This document shows positions 33,521 through 45,609 of a DNA stretch of 64,000 nt, one piece after another. Source of the DNA: Diphasiastrum complanatum. Its lineage: Eukaryota; Streptophyta; Lycopodiopsida; Lycopodiales; Lycopodiaceae. Position numbers and translations under genes: made by a program. The stretch spans positions 47,030,191 through 47,094,190 of the forward strand of contig CM055098.1 in assembly GCA_029204225.1 (NCBI GenBank), given 5' to 3'. The stretch's first letter is position 1, and each line of letters begins with the position of its first letter. Under the pieces are notes generated by a model, which saw only the letters and a program-made list of their open reading frames with translations, did not search any database and was not told where the DNA came from.

Positions 33521-35754
33521 CCAGCAAGTAATAATTTTGACTAATGTGTGCAGGGAATTAGCCGAAGTGGTTAAACATAACTTTTAACAGAAGTTCCTTC
33601 AACTCTAAATGAGCTACATGTTCAGATAATGGGATTGATTGAGGCTCTGTCTTGTTTGCTTCCTATGATAAAAGCTAATTTTCCATGTTTGATTAAGAAG
33701 AACTTTTAGCTAATGTGATTTTGCTTGATGAATCTAATTGCTAGTTGCTGTCAGTTCTAACTGTTTTCTTGATGCCTAAAAAGCCTGAAAGATAAAGTAA
33801 TTCTTACAATTATAGACCTTGACCAAATTGTTTCATCATTGGTAGTCATGGATGCCAATTTACCCAAATATCTTTGGATAACCAGTTATGTCATTGTAGT
33901 ATTCATTGTGAACTTTATACACTCTACTCTGTTTATCATCATGCATACATTTACCATGCAAAAGATGAGATTATTCTATCTCTTGGGGAACGATCAAATC
34001 TTTTATACTACGTGATTCATTGATTTTGTGGAGGTCTATAACAACTAGGCCACCACAGTTATACTAGTATAATTGAGTTCTTCACCTAGACCTTTAAGAT
34101 TTCTAGACCATGGGAAATTAACTTGAGTAGTTGATTTACTCCTGTGGAAGTTAATTGTTAAAATAGACAGTGTGAAGAGAATTCACTGGAAACTGTCTGT
34201 TTTGTGTGTATTGCTTGTAAGACACATAATTTATGAGTCATTTGGATTTATTAGGAAATTGTGTGCATAGGATATACGGAACAATATTGAAAATTGTCAC
34301 TTCTCACTTGACATTGTTTATTGTAAATAAAGATCAACCATTAGAACAATGTTGATGATCTGATTGTTAAGTACAATCATTATTTTCCTAAAAACTAAAA
34401 TTTTATCACGGAATTCTTGGGTGAGTATTTCTTAGTTGAGGAATAGACTTGATTCATTAGTGATAGTATTCCCGAGAGCTCAATTGGATACCAAATCCTA
34501 ATGGTTTCAAGAATGGTAAACTAAATTTTGGAATTCAACATAACTTTGTAAATTCTAGATATTATTCTAGATGATTATATAAAGTAATGTTGTTAAGATG
34601 AATGTTTAAATGATTTTTAATTTCTTGGTTGATCATAGAATTGAGAACTCATAATCTGGTTGTGAAAATATTTTTGGAATCTAGTAATTCTTCTTGCGGA
34701 AAAGATTTCAGAATGTTTCTTATATTTCTTGAGTGGTATGTTGTACATATACTCCAACATCTTTTAATGATTAAGTATGCTTTTGGAATCCTGTAAATTA
34801 TGATTGACGAATCATAAGATTCTAAAAGTTTATGATTGACTGATCATAAATTGATACTTAGAAATCATTAGAAAATTATATGGGAATATGATGATTCTTA
34901 AGATTTTGAGAAATTCTTGATCAATTGGGTGAGTCAAGGATTTAGATCTGTTAGTTGAACTCTAAATTTCTTTACTCCAGTGCATACCTGAAATTGTATG
35001 GATCTCACAAGCATTTTCGTGAGGTAATTGTTTACTTATGAGGAATTCTTTACTTTAGTAGATGGTATTCTAGATCTTCTACAGATTGTAGTCTATAAGT
35101 GCTTGTGTACAAAGTTTAGTCTATATCTCCATATTTATAGGAGACAAATAACTCTATTAAGATACAGATAGTTGCTGATTTTTGGCAATGGTGCTAGAAA
35201 TGAGGCTATTAACTCATTAGAGTAACTATAGTACTCTGGAGTGATTGTAGTACTCTGGAGCGAGTTATAATTGTCTGAGATATAATGGATCTCCTAGAGA
35301 TGTTTAAATGACTGAATTGAGATATTTTAGAATATTTGAATATTCTAAGAATATTTGTACCAAGAAGCATTATTATCTACAAGACATTGTGGACAGATTT
35401 TAGACTATGATTAAAATGGAATTTCTTTAGCTTTTGGATTTGATCTCTGAAATAAAAAAGTTGATTCACTTAGTGGTTCATGTAATTAGGATTATATGAA
35501 GGTGGTGAACTTTTACTTTGGAGTAGATCAACCCATTTGGAAGATTTATAGCTTAACGTATCTTTGGGAATTTGAGTTAGTAGTTCATGAGAAGAGGCAA
35601 GCAATTTAAAAATTGTTGCATCTCTAAGTACTTATTCAAATGGAAAGATTAGACTAAGAATAATGATTCATGGATAAGACTTGAAAGCTTCAAAGACAAT
35701 TTCATATTTTCTTTTTCTTGTTTTGAGGATAGAACCTGTTTAAGGGAGGAAGAA
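33521..35754 (+). pseudogene. Chromovirus integrase and chromodomain remnant
   Basis: In scattered frames: YHHAYIYHAKDEI near 33939-33975 (integrase zinc region HP.KDKM), and near the end SKYLFKWKD, then stop, TKNNDSWIRLESFKDN (about 35623-35700). The latter matches a chromodomain (Y-L-x-K-W-K ... S-W-x-x-x-E), followed by FEDRTCLREEEC up to the polypurine tract AAGGGAGGAAGAA (35742-35754). Chromodomains direct integration of this gypsy clade to marked chromatin. Heavily decayed. Confidence 0.6.
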
Positions 35755-36294
35755 TGTTACGGCCATATTTAGTTATGGACATGGAATAGTCTTAATATGG
35801 TAGACCGGCCCTCCAGTGTTCGAGATTATTGGTCATGCCTAGATTTAATTCCACGTCGAGGCCTGTTGGTGACTAATGACCTTGAGAGGACCCAGTCACT
35901 CTAATTGAGACATATGGAGTAGTGCATGTGTGTGTGACAGATATATGTAGGAGGAATGCATGAAGAGCTGTGATCTATCTATAGTTGACTTGCATGGGAA
36001 TTGCATGGGTTCATGCACAGGATCCTACTCTCTATATATTGAGGTAGTGATTTTCTTGTCGACGATTTTGTTCTAGATTACCAGTTGAGCTCTTCCTTTA
36101 TTGATGACTTTGTTTTAGATTACCAGTTGAGCTCTTCTCCTCTTGCTATCACATGTTATGGCTTGGGGGCAGATCCACGAGGATTCTCCAGGAGGGATCT
36201 AGGTTTGGTTAGGTGGTTTTGCTCCATGGTCTCTCTTATTGTGTTTTCCTATCCTCATCTTAGGGGTTTTCCCTAGAGGTTTTTACAAAAACAC
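35755..36294 (+). repeat. Chromovirus 3' LTR
   Basis: It starts TGTTACGGCCATATTTAG after the polypurine tract. It includes a TATA-like CTATATATT near 36030 and a 45-bp tandem duplication (36061-36105 and 36106-36140). The end is approximate. No 5' LTR was found. Confidence 0.6.
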
Positions 36295-38756
36295 AGATCC
36301 TTTTTTTCGATAACCTCCTTTGGATGAAAAATATCTCTTGTTACCAATCTCTTTCTTTTGTTACGTTTTGTCTTTTTATTTAGCAAATCCATGTCTTTTA
36401 CCAGAGACAAATACGAGATATACATGGTTTGAAATGATGACTATAAATCTAAATATCAGAAGCATACTATATGTGGATCATATCAGAAGCTGATAATTTA
36501 GATTCTTTTGAATTTCTTGTTCTAAGCAAAGCATACTCTGGTGAAAGATCCACATGAAGGTGATAAAGCTTATCTAGACATTAGCTAAAATAGCAAAAGC
36601 AAATAGTACCAAAGAGCACAGAAACAATAACGGAGCTGGAGATGGCGCTATACTCTTGTTTGACCCTAGAGATGGAGATGTAGACTCCCATATTTATAAA
36701 ACATTGTTGTCAATGTATTTTTTGAATTTTTGAATGTCTCAACTATTGGGAGGAAATATTTTGACTTCTCAGGAATCACATTTAACTATGGTTAAGCAGT
36801 AGTGACGTTTGATCTAACACTCATAAGGTACATGGCATGCACATGTAAAGACGTGCAAACAGATGCATAAAGAAGCTGGAAAATGATTTTTTAATTTTTT
36901 AGTGTTATTTCTCTCTCTCCTACATGGCATTTCTTATAGGGCCCTCTTTGGGCCCATATTTTCTCTAATGTGGTTAAGTTTGCTCTTTGTTGGCGAGTTG
37001 GCTGCTTGTATGTTGCGTGGGTTCGGACGACAAATGTTGAAAGCTGAGAAGCGAAGTCATGGTTCCTGGCTCCCTTTGGGATGCATGCGCTTTAGCCACC
37101 ATGGTATAATCATAAACTTTCAATCAGGTTAAGCAGTTATAATGACATTCATTCTAATAGTCAACTAGTAAAACTAGGATAAACTATACTGAAGAAATAG
37201 ATCTATAGTAGGTAGTTTTGATCTATAGATCTATAGTAGGTAGTTTTGATAACAAGTTCATTTGGTCTTAAATATAGTTATCCAAAGCTTAGATTTCCCA
37301 CTTGGCAAATGATGACTTTTGATAATTCTATTCAATGCCATTGATTATGTCAAAGACCTTTAAAAACTCATTTAGAAAACAAACGAATTATCACAATCTT
37401 CTTATCATCTAATGTATTGAAGGCTTAATTAGCCACAACATTAATTAAGCCAATACTCAACCACCTTCAATTTTTTATCTTTGTTGTTGCTAGCGAAACT
37501 TCCTAGTTGAAAATCTAGAGTACTAGCTAGTATGAGTTTGTGTCATGAAGAGCTCAAACAAGTTGTTGTGTTGAACAATGAGAGGTCAGATTATAATGGG
37601 AGCTCAATCATATAAGTCATCGTGAACAATGATGGATCGAGAGCCTAGGGAGCTAATACAAATAAAAGGGTGACAAAGGTACAACTAGATGAAAAGGCTC
37701 AACTTGTTCATTCCATGCCCAATAAGTTCATATGTTTTACATAAGACATTTCCGATGTATAATTTTCTTGTGCTAAAGTAGCATAAATTTGTGATCTAAT
37801 AAGAAGGGCTAGTACCTAACTCCAGAATCAAGTAATTTAGTGCTTTTCAGCTTTGTACGTCACATCAATTGGTGAATAAAGCTCATGCACAATTAGTAGC
37901 TTTCAAAATATTGGCCTTAATGATTACATCAAGTTTTTCAAAGGCTAGGAAGATGTTGTAGACTTGGCTAGGGAATTTCTATATGCTCTCAAGACTCGAA
38001 TGGATGACTCTCATGATTCCTAGAACAAGTAAAGGTGAACATGGCTGAGTCCCTATCATGTGGATGAGCTAGCAAGATATATCTACTTTGATTGAGTCTT
38101 TGACTTAAGAATGAGCCAACCACTTAGTTCTCATAGTCAAGCTAGCCTTTGAGCTTGAATATGGGCCTATTGATTCTTGGAGCTTGTTGCCCAACAACTG
38201 GATTGAAATATTGATGGGTGATTCTATAACATAGTACCAAACCAACGTTGTGTGGTTGGATGGAGGGGAGACGTCAAATTGATATAGGAATCTAAGAGGA
38301 TAACATATAGTTAGAACTTGGGAACTAGACAAGCTTTAGGATTTTAGAAAATATAGATGAACTTATGGGGGCCAATAAACATTATTGGTTTAACCAACTC
38401 CATGCCAAGTCCAAGTGGATGGATTAATTTACAACTTGATAGGAGGATCTCGCACTAGGGTGAATCTCATGTTCACCCAACTTGTTATTATTTCCATGGG
38501 TTGAGTTGGCTCTAGCTCTACTCTTTGGTTTTGTTGGTTGGCATGTTGGCGTGATTGGTTATGAAAATTATTCATGATATGTTGGTGAGATGATTAGTTT
38601 GCTTGGAGAGTTCAAGGCTAATTACATGCAGCTCATGCTGGCATGGTGCTAGATTATGGCTTCATTGCAATTTGTGCACCGCTGGTTGTCTAAGTCGGGT
38701 TAGTCTCTTGGGGAGCTTGTCTCATGGAGCTAGTGCTAGATGCATGATGACTTTTG
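36295..38756. other. Gene-free stretch
   Basis: Only short frames without recognisable domains. A 28-bp unit (ATAGATCTATAGTAGGTAGT...) is duplicated at 37197-37250. Nothing else stands out. Confidence 0.6.
37197..37250. repeat. 28-bp tandem duplication
   Basis: Two adjacent copies of a unit starting ATAGATCTATAGTAGGTAGT, without differences over the shared length. Confidence 0.9.
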
Positions 38757-39044
38757 TAGCGAAGGTGAAAAAATGCGAAAAAGGTGAAGGTGCCTTTAGA
38801 GCGAAGGTAGGGAAAATGCGAAAAAGACAAAGGTGGTCCTTATATGGATTCCAAGGCATTTTGGCCATTGTGTCGCATTTTTTGCGAAGGTGCGAAAAAG
38901 GCGAAGGTGCCTTAAAAACGTTTAAGGCACAAAAATCTCAAAGGGGAAAAAATATGAAGGCCCGAAATATGTAGTCGGCCTTCAGTTTTCAGAATGCTCA
39001 TTACTTGAATGCTTTGTTTAAGACTGAGCATAAGAAATCTAATA
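38757..39044 (-). repeat. Copia A 3' LTR, truncated
   Basis: It starts TATTAGATTTCTTATGCTCA at 39044 after the tract TTAAGGGGGAG (39054-39045). It matches 5958-6250 in inverted orientation and stops at about 38757. Confidence 0.85.
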
Positions 39045-39051
39045 CTCCCCC

Positions 39052-39480
39052 TTAATGTGGATCCTGAAAAACTTTGATCTTCAAATTTAATATATCGTTA
39101 AATCTGAGATGTTGCTCCTTTGATAGAGCCTTTGTGAAGTAATCTACTGCCATGTAATTTGTTCTGCAAAAAACCAATGCTACTTCCTTGTTATGCACTT
39201 TCTCTCTAAGGTAATGATACCTGATTTCGATATGTTTGCTTTGAGAGTGAAATCTTGGATTGAGAGATATTGCTATTGTGCTTTGATTGTCACAATAGAT
39301 TGTTGTAGGAAGTGGTTGTGCAAGGTTGATGTCTGCAAGTAGTTGCCTTAGCCAGATCACTTCTTTGGTTGCATTTGTGGTAGCTATGTATTCAGATTCC
39401 GTTGATGATAATGCAACTGAGGTTTGCTTACGACTGTTCCATGAGATTGGGCGTATAAAAATACAAATCTAGAAGTTCAT
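39052..39480 (-). pseudogene. Copia A RNase H
   Basis: SWNSRKQTSVALSSTESEY, IATTNATKEVIWLRQLL, IYCDNQSTIAIS, KHIEIRYHYLREKV and DYFTKALSKEQHL. The catalytic Glu (ESEY) and Asp (CDNQ) are present. The Met at 39360 is internal. The stop TAA overlaps the polypurine tract. Confidence 0.88.
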
Positions 39481-39902
39481 TTTCTGGTGTCGACATCTCC
39501 TGCCCAATTCGCATCTGTGTAGGCTTCAAGAATATTGGCAATGTGGTTGCCTTCGTAGCAGATGATGAGAGATTTCATTGCTTGGATGGACTTCATGACT
39601 TTGTTAGTGCTTTCCAATGAGTTAAGCCTGGTTGACAGGAATTGTCTAAGTGTACTAATCGAATATGCAAGGTCTGGTCACGTGCAGATCATTGCGTACA
39701 TCAGTGAGCCAATGATGGATTGAAACGGGTAGTGCTTCATCTCCTCCATTTATGACTCAGTTTGAGGAGACTGTTCCTTTGATAACTTTAGTCTAGGGTT
39801 GAGTGGAAAGTGACTTGGTTTGTAGTTGGCCATTCCATACTTTTCCAACACGTTGTTGAGATATCGTTGCTGACTGATAAAGATCAGTCTGCTAGTTCGA
39901 TC

Positions 39903-40480
39903 TCATTGGATTTGGATTCTGAGACAATAGTGGACTGGACCCATGTCAATCATCTTGTATTCATGGGCCAACATGCATTTTGTATCCTTTATTAGATTCA
40001 GATTATTACTGAATAAGAGTGTGTCATCTACATAGAGATTGATGATGATGAAGTAATCTGATACAGACTTGAAGTAGACATTCGAGTCTGCTGAGTTTGA
40101 AATAAAACTATTCTCTATCAAAAATGTGTTGATCTTCTGGAATCAGGCTCTGGGTGACTGTTTCAGCCCATAGAGCGCCTTATGGATTTTGCATAGAAGG
40201 TGCTGATGCTTGTCGTTGAGTTCGTATCCCTCTGGCTGCATCATATACATTTTCTCTTCGATGGTTCCATTGAGGAAAGCGGTCTGGACATCCATTTGGT
40301 GGACTTCAAGATCTGTTTCGGTTGCAAAGGAGAGGAGTAGGCGGATCGAAGCATGTTTGATAGCTGGGCTGAAGGTTTCTGAATAATCAAGATCTGAAAT
40401 CTGGAAAAAGCCTTTGGTGACTAGCCTGGCCTTGTAATGATTTAGCCTTCCTTCAGCGTCGTACTTCATCTTGAATATCC
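39903..40480 (-). pseudogene. Copia A reverse transcriptase
   Basis: KYDAEGRLNHYKARLVTKGF, HQMDVQTAFLNGTIEEKMYM and KALYGLKQSPRA end in a stop at 40143. The next open part holds SDYFIIINLYVDDTLLFSNN, where YVDD is the active site. Further stops separate it from RNase H. Confidence 0.88.
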
Positions 40481-40543
40481 ATTTGTATGGAATTGGGTTT
40501 CAGTCCCTTGGCATCTCAATGAGTGTTCATGTTTGATTCTCCA

Positions 40544-41108
40544 TCAAACAATCAAATTTGGTGTCCGTTGCTGCTTTCCACTGGTCAACATCAGGAGTAG
40601 ACATTGCCTCAGAAACGGTGTTTGGTTCCTACACAAAGTAGCAAGCCGAATCATCCATAAATTTGGATGAAGGCTGTCTGGACCTGTTCGACCTTCTGGG
40701 TTGAACTTTGGTCCTCTGATGTGGGTTGACTCGTTGAGGTTCTGACTCATTGTCTGAGTTAGTCTCAATATTTTGCAGTTGAATCCCTGGATCGTAATTG
40801 TCTGGTTGTTCGATTCTTGGGTCGGATTCATCAGTAGCTTTCTCTTTGTGGTCAATGAACTGGTCTTCCACAAAAATGACATTTCTACTGGTGAATATCT
40901 TCTCGGTATCCAAATTGTAGAGCTTGTATGCCTTGTGGTTTGGAAAATAGCCGATGAAAATCGTTTTCCTGTTCTTATCATCCAGTTTTCTTCTTATATG
41001 TAGTGGGTTTCTTTCCTTGCCTAACCTGAATCCAAGATCTAGCATCAAAGAGACGGAGTTAGTTATCACGCGAATGTTCGTTCCCATGAGAGCGATAGTA
41101 TAGTTCAA
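40544..41108 (-). pseudogene. Copia A integrase C-terminus and linker
   Basis: LHIRRKLDDKNRKTIFIGYF, HKAYKLYNLDTEKIFTSRNV and IFVEDQF are the copia integrase end. A polar linker (PQRVNPHQRTKVQPRRSNRS) follows, leading to RT. The stretch 41040-41130 next to the gypsy insertion does not fit the expected integrase sequence and may be filler DNA. Confidence 0.8.
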
Positions 41109-41130
41109 ATTTCAACATGAATGGATGATC

Positions 41131-41752
41131 TAACACTAACATCCATTAACACTAAGCATTAACACTACATCCATTAACCCTACTTCCATTAACCCTAAAT
41201 CCACAACAATGATAGAAACTTACTCTTCTCTCTCTTTCCCTTTCTCTCTCACAAAAAGCATAAGAAATAGCAATCCCAATAATGATCAGATCCAACAATT
41301 AGTAAAATCCAAGGAAAGCATGAGAAATGGAGGAGAAGAGAGGAAGAGCAAGGACATTCATCAATCCATTTCTAAAGAGAACCAATCTGCTTTATTGAAA
41401 TGAGAAAATGAACATCAGGAACAACTCGAATTGGTCCCTTTTTATAGTAGAGAGGAGGACCCTGGCCTCTGAATCCTATTGGTCCAGTCTTGCCTCTCTT
41501 TTTATTCAAATTTAAAAAAGTGTGGGAACCATCAAAATTGAAGGGAAACCCAACTTTATTCACTAACTTGACATTTAGGCCCTGCGACATTAAAAGTCCC
41601 GCAAAAAGGCCTAAAGTCTTTTTATTAACTTTTAACTAATCAATCAAATAACTATGTGATCATCAGATTGGACTTACACATGCAGGGTGCCAAATCCCTC
41701 TCACTTATTAACTAGGGTTAGGGTTGCCTTGGGATCCGCAAACCCTCCAACA
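41131..41752 (-). repeat. Gypsy (minus) 3' LTR
   Basis: It starts TGTTGGAGGGTTTGCGGATC at 41752 after the polypurine tract (41766-41753, TTGGTGGGGGATAC). The outer end is a small array of CATTAACACTA/CATTAACCCTA units (about 41140-41200), which the other LTR has in shortened form. Confidence 0.9.
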
Positions 41753-41802
41753 GTATCCCCCACCAAAACTAGTGGCGGTCCCACGACACCTGCAATATGC
41801 AG

Positions 41803-42300
41803 TTATTGGGGACTTTTATTGGCTTTGTGTCGAATCTTAATTAAATGATACTGCACCTTCTCCATAAAGTCAAGGCGTGTAGTATTGAAATCCAAATTAT
41901 CCTGCAGGAAACAACGGTGGGCTCCGGCAAACCACTTAGAAGTTGTCCATGAGGTGAAGTGGGATTCCCAAGAGCCTCCCATCATAGCCGCACGAAAATA
42001 CAGTCGAGCAATCGGCAGCTGATCTTTGATTTGCTCTGAGGCCATCGGCTTATTTGGATCAAATGCCAGGATAGAAAGGCAATGGTCCCATTTGGTTGCC
42101 ACTGACGCCAACAGAGTTAGATCTTTTGCAAACATTGCCGATTGTCGCACCGTTGGATCCGGAGAGTGGACATACTCTCTCTGATATGCTTGTAAGGCCC
42201 GGTGGAAATCCACTAAAATATTCTAATTGTAAGACTGGTGGATGATTGGCCAATTGGACGTATGGATGGTGATTTTATCCATAGCCAATCCCAAATCTTT
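41803..42300 (-). pseudogene. Extra block (minus gypsy), C-terminal part
   Basis: Frame 42213-41803: MDFHRALQAYQREYVHSPDP, FAKDLTLLASVATKWDHCLS, LPIARLYFRAAMMGGSWESH and WFAGAHRCFLQDNLDFNTTR, ending close to the polypurine tract. It appears helical and follows the coiled-coil part in another frame. Unknown family. Confidence 0.55.
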
Positions 42301-42638
42301 CCATTTTTGTCTTCACGACATTGGCACGTAATAAGGATCTACCCGCAACTGGCGAGGGCTGGTGACGTAAATCCTAATTGATTTTGAAGTTTTCTCAAAA
42401 ATCATGATTCTCCATGCCGGCTGCTCTCCCAGTGCAGTTATTTTGTCTAATTCTTTGCCGGCCTCGATCTCGGAGGTCTTAAATTTGAGAATCCATCCAC
42501 CACACGAGGACTCATGTGGATGCTACTTTAAGAAGGTCTAGATCTGGTCCTCGACGTTGATGGTCCTTCTGAATAAATGGCTTGTCCTTGATGAGGATGG
42601 ACCCGCTTGTACTGCCGGTATAGTTGGCGGTTGATCTG

Positions 42639-43479
42639 CTAGATCTGGAGCTCTCCCCTGGTCCATGCTCGAATCAACCCTTGTATCCATCTGTATAGCT
42701 TCTTAGCGCGAAGGGGAGAATTGCGGCATGACCGGGACGGGGATTTGTGGTCTGGCTTCCAACACTTGAGCGGTGGCTTTTTCATAGGCGTTGATGGTTT
42801 CTTTTGCCTTTGCCAACTCGGTTGAAGCTGCTCCTTTGAACTTATCAAAGCGGCCTTGGAATCCCTGAAGGGCCACTTTGTGTGTTTCCACTTTCTTGAA
42901 CAAATATGCAATCTCTGTCGGTGTGACTAGATGATCGGATATTTGTGTTTGTAGATATGCATCACGCTCAAGGTTGGTCACATACAATTCACCTTGAAGT
43001 CATGCGCAATCTTGTTCGGCCATTTGTAATTGCCCCTTCAGCGGCTACACCTGTTGCTTGGCATCTTGCACTGTCTTATCTACCTGATCTTGTGCGGTTG
43101 TCAGGGCATTTTGCAGGGAGCTGATGTAGGTTTCCAAGCGATCAGCTTGTTTCTAGGCCAATGACTTTTCGCTTTCAAGCCTTTCTTCATGTTGCTTGGC
43201 TATCTTCACCTCTCAATCCAGCTAGAAAAATTTCTGGCTGATCAGAGTGTTTTCAGATCCTAAATCAGAGATCCTCTGTTCCATTTCCTTCTTCTTATCC
43301 AGCATAGACTGGATCACTTTCCCAAGGCTTGAAACTAACCCGAGAGCATCACTGAAATCGACAATCGTGGAGGTGACAGCAGCAGGAGACCCTGATGGTA
43401 CTGTCCTTGGTAGGCGTGGAATAGGTGCCAAGGTCTCTTCTTCTTCAAAAATATCCTCGTCTTCAAACCCTTCAGGCAC
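42639..43479 (-). pseudogene. Extra block (minus gypsy), coiled-coil part
   Basis: Frames 43479-43222 and 42987-42703 contain GKVIQSMLDKKKEMEQRISD and VETHKVALQGFQGRFDKFKG with heptad-like spacing. The stretch between them also reads as coiled coil apart from stops (KQADRLETYISSLQNALTTA). This parallels the coiled coil of the plus-strand element. Confidence 0.6.
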
Positions 43480-43557
43480 CGTGGCGTCGAACTGCTTTGG
43501 TGACTTTACAGCTGTGTCGACCCGAAGTGTGGCTGGGCTACCCTGTGTGAGGGGTTG

Positions 43558-44949
43558 CTAACTGGCATCTTCGACACTAATAGTAGCTTCATGGATATGC
43601 CTGAATCCTCTTCCAGGGGATTGGGGTTCAAAGGGTGCTGGGCTCTGGGGCATTTCAAAGATTTCGGTGGCCCCAAGGGGGTCGGAATCATCGAACATAT
43701 CCATGAATAACTGTGTGTTGGGTGAGGTTTGCTTCGGTGTGCGGGGGTGAGGCGGCCTGGGCAGCTGTGATGGGAATGGTAGGCCCAATGGTCACAGACT
43801 ATCCTTGTATGGGAGCAGAGGATAGGGAAGCATCAGAGACGAGGAAAATGGGAAGTTCAGTGCAAACAACAGCAGGGGGTGGAAGCGCAGCTGACGAGGT
43901 ATGCCTAGTCCGTTGTCGTGACGCAAAAGGCGAGTCAGGAATTACGATCTCACTGCGTAGACGACGACGACTATGAGAACTTGAGGCCTGGTGAGATGAC
44001 TCGGCCGGTGCTTCATCGTAAACCGAAAGCACAGAATCCAGGTGGAAGTCATGGATTCTGTTTTCTAAGTGATTAGCGGCTAAGAGGGACAATAGAGAGC
44101 CAGCGACGAACTGTTGCTTTGTATTGGCCTTAATAGCTCGCTTGAACTCACCAGAAACAGTCTTGAACCAGTTATATGGATCAAGAGGGGCTTTGGCCAA
44201 CTTTATGTGGCACTCCACTATCCTGTGAAGGATTTGAGATGTGATGCGGTCTTTTCTGAGGTTGTCAACCATCAAGAAATGATTCAACAACTGGGCAGCG
44301 GCGTGGATGGAAGGCTCAGTGATGGCTTCCAGAAGGTAGCCATCATTAGTCCAATGCAGATCGTTGGTGAGGTCAATGTATGGCTTGATGTCCTGTTTGG
44401 CGTGTTTGTGATTAGGTGAGGCTTGTGTACCGGATGAGATTCCTATAGCTACAAGTGCGGCCTCAGTGACGCGCACCTTGTGTGTGGCTCCTTGGAAGGT
44501 GATGTAAAACTTGGATTTCTCTTCCTTCCACGTACTGAAGGCAAGAGTGATGAAATCCATATTGATGTGTCCCGAAAAGGCTCTCTCATGAATACCCATT
44601 GCAGTAAGTAGAGGCTCCGCAAGGGTCATCCACTGAGTGACCATGCTTGTGCTAGGAAGAATCATGATCTCCGTTGTAGATGGGACATCACGATGGATAG
44701 TATAGCGCGGAGACTGGGAAGTATCGGTAGAAGATATGATGATCAGAAAGGAATTATAACCGCATGAGAGTATATTATAAGACAATGCAGGAAATTTGGA
44801 AGGCTTTGGTCGCAAGAAAAATTTGCAAGAGCTTCGCTAGCACAAGTGAGGAATGAATCGAATTCAGCCAACTTATAGGTGAATTTGGTGGGTCCATTAC
44901 ACTGAATAGTAGTTCGGCTGATCAGTTCTGAACAAAAAATTGCAGACAT
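43558..44949 (-). pseudogene. Extra block (minus gypsy), N-domain and linker
   Basis: The long frame 44815-43799 (338 codons) holds MVTQWMTLAEPLLTAMGIHE, KFYITFQGATHKVRVTEAAL, DLHWTNDGYLLEAITEPSIH and LAKAPLDPYNWFKTVSGEFK, then a Ser/Arg/Pro-rich linker (SSHQASSSHSRRRLRSEIVI) that continues in a shifted frame to 43558. The 'THKVRVTEAALVAIGI' pattern is similar to the 'IVITEEFYCRALELPM' stretch of the plus element. A splice-acceptor-like TTTTTTGTTCAG ends at 44928 upstream. Function unknown. Confidence 0.65.
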
Positions 44950-45609
44950 GTACAGTACTGTAAAAATAGGCTATAAAAATCTCGACGAAGGTTTCTAGGG
45001 ATCTGAACCTATCAGACGAACGTTTTTCACGACTAGCGAAGGATGAACCTTCACCCAAGTACTGTCATAAATGCATTTTTTCAAATCTGAACCTATGGAC
45101 AACCTAATTTTGTCATTTTAAGATCATCTAGTAGGTTGACGAAGGTTTATAATGATGTTATGATGCTCAGCAAAGGTTTCCAAAATGGCATATCACTGAA
45201 CATTCGCCTGACCCAAAAATAAAATTTTCTCTTGTCAGAAACCTTCGCCCACCTCAATTTAGATAAATCAAGGGTGGATGTACAGTCAGAGAGCTCAGCA
45301 AAGGTTTATGATACTGTATTGGCCAAATCTTCCCAAAATAGAGGTTTCCTAAGTCATTTTCCATGAAAATAATGTGCTTCCTTTTTCTTATGCTGATGAC
45401 TTCTTGACTTTTGCTCATCAGTCTTTCCTTATTATTATTATTATTATTTAACTGTCTTTTTCCAAAAAAAGAAGTCAGCAAATCAAATACTGAAAACAAA
45501 AAACTGAAAACAAATAAAATGAAAAAATATATTGAGATCAGGCTTGTTAAACTGGCGGAGCAGGCTGCCGAAACTTGTGTAATCGACTGCCATTTACCAG
45601 AGTATCAAA
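44950..45609 (-). promoter_or_regulatory. Spacer between integrase and extra block (minus gypsy)
   Basis: Non-coding. Repeats of CGAAGGTTT, GCGAAGGATGAACC or AGCAAAGGTTT occur at about 44986, 45037, 45138, 45170, 45239 and 45298, plus a short (ATT)n run (45431-45448). Same place and same motif type as the spacer of the plus-strand element. Inferred promoter/intron region. Confidence 0.4.
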
